Positions 62,801 through 64,000 of a DNA stretch of 64,000 bases are shown here, in pieces; the first letter of the stretch is position 1, and every line of letters begins with the position of its first letter. The translations under genes were made by a program, and so were the position numbers. Below the pieces are notes generated by a model that saw only the letters and a program-made list of their open reading frames with translations, was not told the origin of the DNA and searched no databases. This stretch comes from Chitinophaga pinensis (GTDB taxonomy: Bacteria > Bacteroidota > Bacteroidia > Flavobacteriales_D > Crocinitomicaceae): the NCBI GenBank assembly GCA_945863605.1, contig CAMAZP010000006.1, positions 56,345 to 120,344 on the forward strand, given 5' to 3'.

Positions 62801-63638
62801 CATTTGGATTTATGTTAATAAAGTAATAAGAAAAATCAGTGTAAGGGTTTCGTCTTTGTTCAAATTCAACTGTTCCATTTGCATACCATTTGTGGGGTCC
62901 CCATGCATTAAACAAAATATAATCATTCGCATCGAAATTACCGTCTTGATCACCATTAATAAAAATTGCATTATTGATTAAATCATCCGGTCTATAAATC
63001 AAATTTAATTCTGGAATTACACCATATCCATTCCCGTAAATATGGATGTGATTTGGATTTAAACCAGATGTACTGATTCCACAAGATTCTAAAAACGCCT
63101 TATCAATTTTATAAATACCATCTTTTTGAACTGAAATTTTATACCAAAAACCAGAGCCTTCTCGAAGCACAGAGTTTTCAACGAAATCTTTTTCATTTGA
63201 ATTATTTTCAACTTTAGTTATTTCAAAATCAATACTTTTCAACCTAAATAGTTGATTATTTACTTTTTTGTAAGGTATTGCATGTATAACAAAATAATTT
63301 GTTGAACCATCTGATACAACTTTATATGATATGTTTATTTTGTCTGTTGGGTAAAAATTAACTAGAGACAAATGTTTATTGTCAATTTCTGGAGCTAATT
63401 CATAATCAATACTTTTAATTTTAACATCAGCATACCTAAATTTGACTTCCTCTTTTGCATAAAAAAAAGGAATTCCATTATCAAGCCCACAATCTTTAAC
63501 TTCTGAGTAATCTATTCTTTCACCCAAATCATTTAACAAAGATTGTTGATTCCATTGTAAATTAAAATTCAATGATTGAGCATATATAGGTAAATAAAAT
63601 AGACAAAAACCAAGAATAAGTATTTTAATGTAACCCAT
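59811..63638 (-). CDS. porU: Type IX secretion system sortase PorU
   Basis: A 1275-residue gingipain-type (C25 family) cysteine peptidase on the cell surface that cuts off T9SS sorting domains and attaches cargo to lipopolysaccharide. The start at 63638 gives a signal peptide (GYIKILILGFCLFYLPIYAQ); 14 upstream codons are discarded since the promoter box overlaps them. The catalytic pair is H785 in NYVGHGGEVG and C819 in FVSATCEFTKYDDP. The C-terminus has its own sorting-type domain (YNYPNPFTTKTSF to KLVILR), as known for PorU. It heads a minus-strand group with porV and ispF. Confidence 0.93.
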   Translation of the reverse strand: MGYIKILILGFCLFYLPIYAQSLNFNLQWNQQSLLNDLGERIDYSEVKDCGLDNGIPFFYAKEEVKFRYADVKIKSIDYELAPEIDNKHLSLVNFYPTDKINISYKVVSDGSTNYFVIHAIPYKKVNNQLFRLKSIDFEITKVENNSNEKDFVENSVLREGSGFWYKISVQKDGIYKIDKAFLESCGISTSGLNPNHIHIYGNGYGVIPELNLIYRPDDLINNAIFINGDQDGNFDANDYILFNAWGPHKWYANGTVEFEQRRNPYTDFSYYFININPNVAPNRIATLPSNDNNSDTNFVNYDFRDVYENDILNLVSGGQRWYGEIFDIELERLINFSIPNIDVAPIRFKSALASNASSSAGTGQTFSVNNQILLSELLPGSGGTDFSRSTKSFNLSNPPSTIPLKISITRNNPNMLTYLDRILLNTKRKLVFYGTQFGFRSLIINQPTKVAAYTISSFPNNGFVWDVSDRQQPKKISGVLAGSNFTFKTSLEYKEFVASNGSSFFTPELVGPVAYQNLHGLSQADYLIVTHSDFISQANRLADLHREEGLTVHVVTTEAIFNEFSSGAKDAGAIRMFAKMFYNRGVLNPSTKPKYLLLFGDGTYDPKDRVSKNNYVLTYQVENSENHISALVTDDFYGMLDDNESIESTDMLDIGIGRILVSNLTQAKQQVDKIEHYIKNGSSLFTTQGASCCLGDNSLNTFGDWRLKYVQVADDEEGGYFLKYDTEPQYDWVKKNHREMNCDKLYMDAFPQQTSAGGQRYPDVFNAITDRVQRGALIVNYVGHGGEVGLAEERVVTIPQIQSWNNINAMNLFVSATCEFTKYDDPTRVSAGEWASLNPNGAAIALMTTTRSVYFGVNSSTGLAFYRNVFLRDSQGSPRTFGEIVQRTKNESGNSENKRSFTLIGDPALKIALPKFKIVTDSINGKNPLVQIDTLKALSTVTIKGHLENFNGDILNDFTGIVVPSIFDKIKIQKTLGQDPTSPEINYELQRNIVYKGKASINAGYFEFSFVVPKDIALNFGDGKISYYAYNDNDDAFGYDTTFIIGGIDPNGIVDNQGPTLEAFMNDEKFINGSVTDSEPVLLLKAFDENGINTVGNGIGHDILAVIDGDVANPINLNDFYLSELDNFQRGEIRYQLKNLEKGKHTLEIKVWDVNNNSSTVVIDFVVQEKEEPKLDHVYNYPNPFTTKTSFMFEHNQACNSLETQIQIFTVSGRLVKTINAIVPTTGFRAEGIEWDGKDDYQDQLAKGVYVYRLKIKNQDGLTTEKTEKLVILR

Positions 63639-63677
63639 AGTTGTATATTTTTTGTTAAGATTTGAAATAAAAACGGA

Positions 63678-63685
63678 CAAACATA
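63678..63685 (-). promoter_or_regulatory. -7 promoter box of porU
   Basis: On the minus strand this reads TATGTTTG, matching TAnnTTTG, with a predicted start near 63673 and a leader of about 35 nt. No clear -33 element. Confidence 0.45.
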
Positions 63686-63767
63686 TTTTTTATTTCAATA
63701 AATATTCGATATTTGTAACCTTAAAACCAAAACCACGTTAAGATTGTTCGTGCTTAAAACTAAGTTT

Positions 63768-64000
63768 GTGAAGACATACGGCCCAAAATTTTTTATATAT
63801 GTGATGATTTTCATTACATCACTTGGTAATGTTTACTGGTCTCAAGACCCAACTTTTACTCAGTTCTACTCAAATCCAGTCTACTTAAATCCAGCTTTAG
63901 CAGGGTCAACTGGTTGTCCAAGAGTTGTTTTAAATTACAGAAATGAATGGCCTCAACTTACAGGTAACTATGTCACATACAGCGCCGCTTATGATACTTA
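63768..64000 (+). CDS. PorP/SprF-family outer membrane protein, partial (5' end only)
   Basis: The gene runs off the right edge of the window; 77 codons are visible. After a hydrophobic signal region (FFIYVMIFITSLGNVY), the mature start WSQDPTFTQFYSNPVYLNPALAG is the hallmark of PorP/SprF-family proteins, followed by LNYRNEWPQL and TYSAAYDT. Members of this family help particular T9SS cargo, often gliding adhesins or type B sorting-domain proteins, reach the surface. The start is uncertain: GTG 63768 is preferred because it gives a basic N-terminus before the hydrophobic stretch; GTG 63750 and ATG 63804 are alternatives. It is divergent from porU. Confidence 0.82.
   Translation, partial: MKTYGPKFFIYVMIFITSLGNVYWSQDPTFTQFYSNPVYLNPALAGSTGCPRVVLNYRNEWPQLTGNYVTYSAAYDT

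Overview
The window is low-GC DNA from a member of the Bacteroidota, most likely Flavobacteriales. The evidence is a type IX secretion system (PorU, PorV, a PorP/SprF-family protein, and two secreted proteins with T9SS sorting domains), a Bacteroidota-type RpoB, promoters of the TAnnTTTG (-7) form, A-rich leaders instead of Shine-Dalgarno sites, a six-gene Na+-NQR and a kynurenine 3-monooxygenase. A placement near Crocinitomicaceae (Fluviicola-like) is a guess from overall character only. The region is chromosomal and mostly core. No phage, integrase, transposase or CRISPR array is visible.

Layout. 1-6000: minus-strand sulfur cluster (OprD-like porin, TsdA-like dihaem cytochrome c, two YeeE/YedE half-transporters, tandem universal stress protein, CstB-like persulfide dioxygenase/rhodanese). 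A 20-bp perfect palindrome lies about 41.5 bp upstream of the predicted start site of the CstB-like gene. 6000-16700: secreted esterase and SprB-repeat protein, a PafA-type phosphatase followed at once by a class III aminotransferase, a von Willebrand type D protein behind a response regulator, and kmo with a small membrane protein. 17000-30250: one long minus-strand array, tRNA-Thr, Tyr, Gly, Thr, tuf, tRNA-Trp, secE, nusG, rplK, rplA, rplJ, rplL, rpoB, rpoC, with a clear promoter at its head.

30250-34700: two glycosyltransferases, a T9SS sorting-domain remnant, palindromic repeats, DUF3467 and a saccharopine dehydrogenase-like gene. 34700-43300: ccsBA fusion, a pseudouridine synthase, a YoeB-type toxin-antitoxin pair, pyrR-pyrB, then a small cassette (DUF6934 gene plus a 50-aa ORF) bracketed by a 255-bp duplication of the 3' end of pyrB, then STAS and RNase Z. 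43600-49430: beta-barrel protein, LptF/G-type permease, tgt, glycosyltransferase, ECF sigma factor, rsmG, apaG. 49470-55660: Fur-like palindrome, nqrABCDEF and a strong terminator. 55660-64000: bioF, bioB, ispF, porV, porU, and divergently the start of a PorP/SprF-family gene cut by the window edge.

Most striking are the pyrB 3'-end duplication around the DUF6934 cassette (15 of its 16 differences are at third codon positions, so both copies evolved as coding sequence), the operator upstream of the sulfur cluster, and several promoters whose -7 box sits only 4-7 nt before the start codon, predicting leaderless or nearly leaderless mRNAs. All family assignments come from reading motifs by eye. 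No database search was run.
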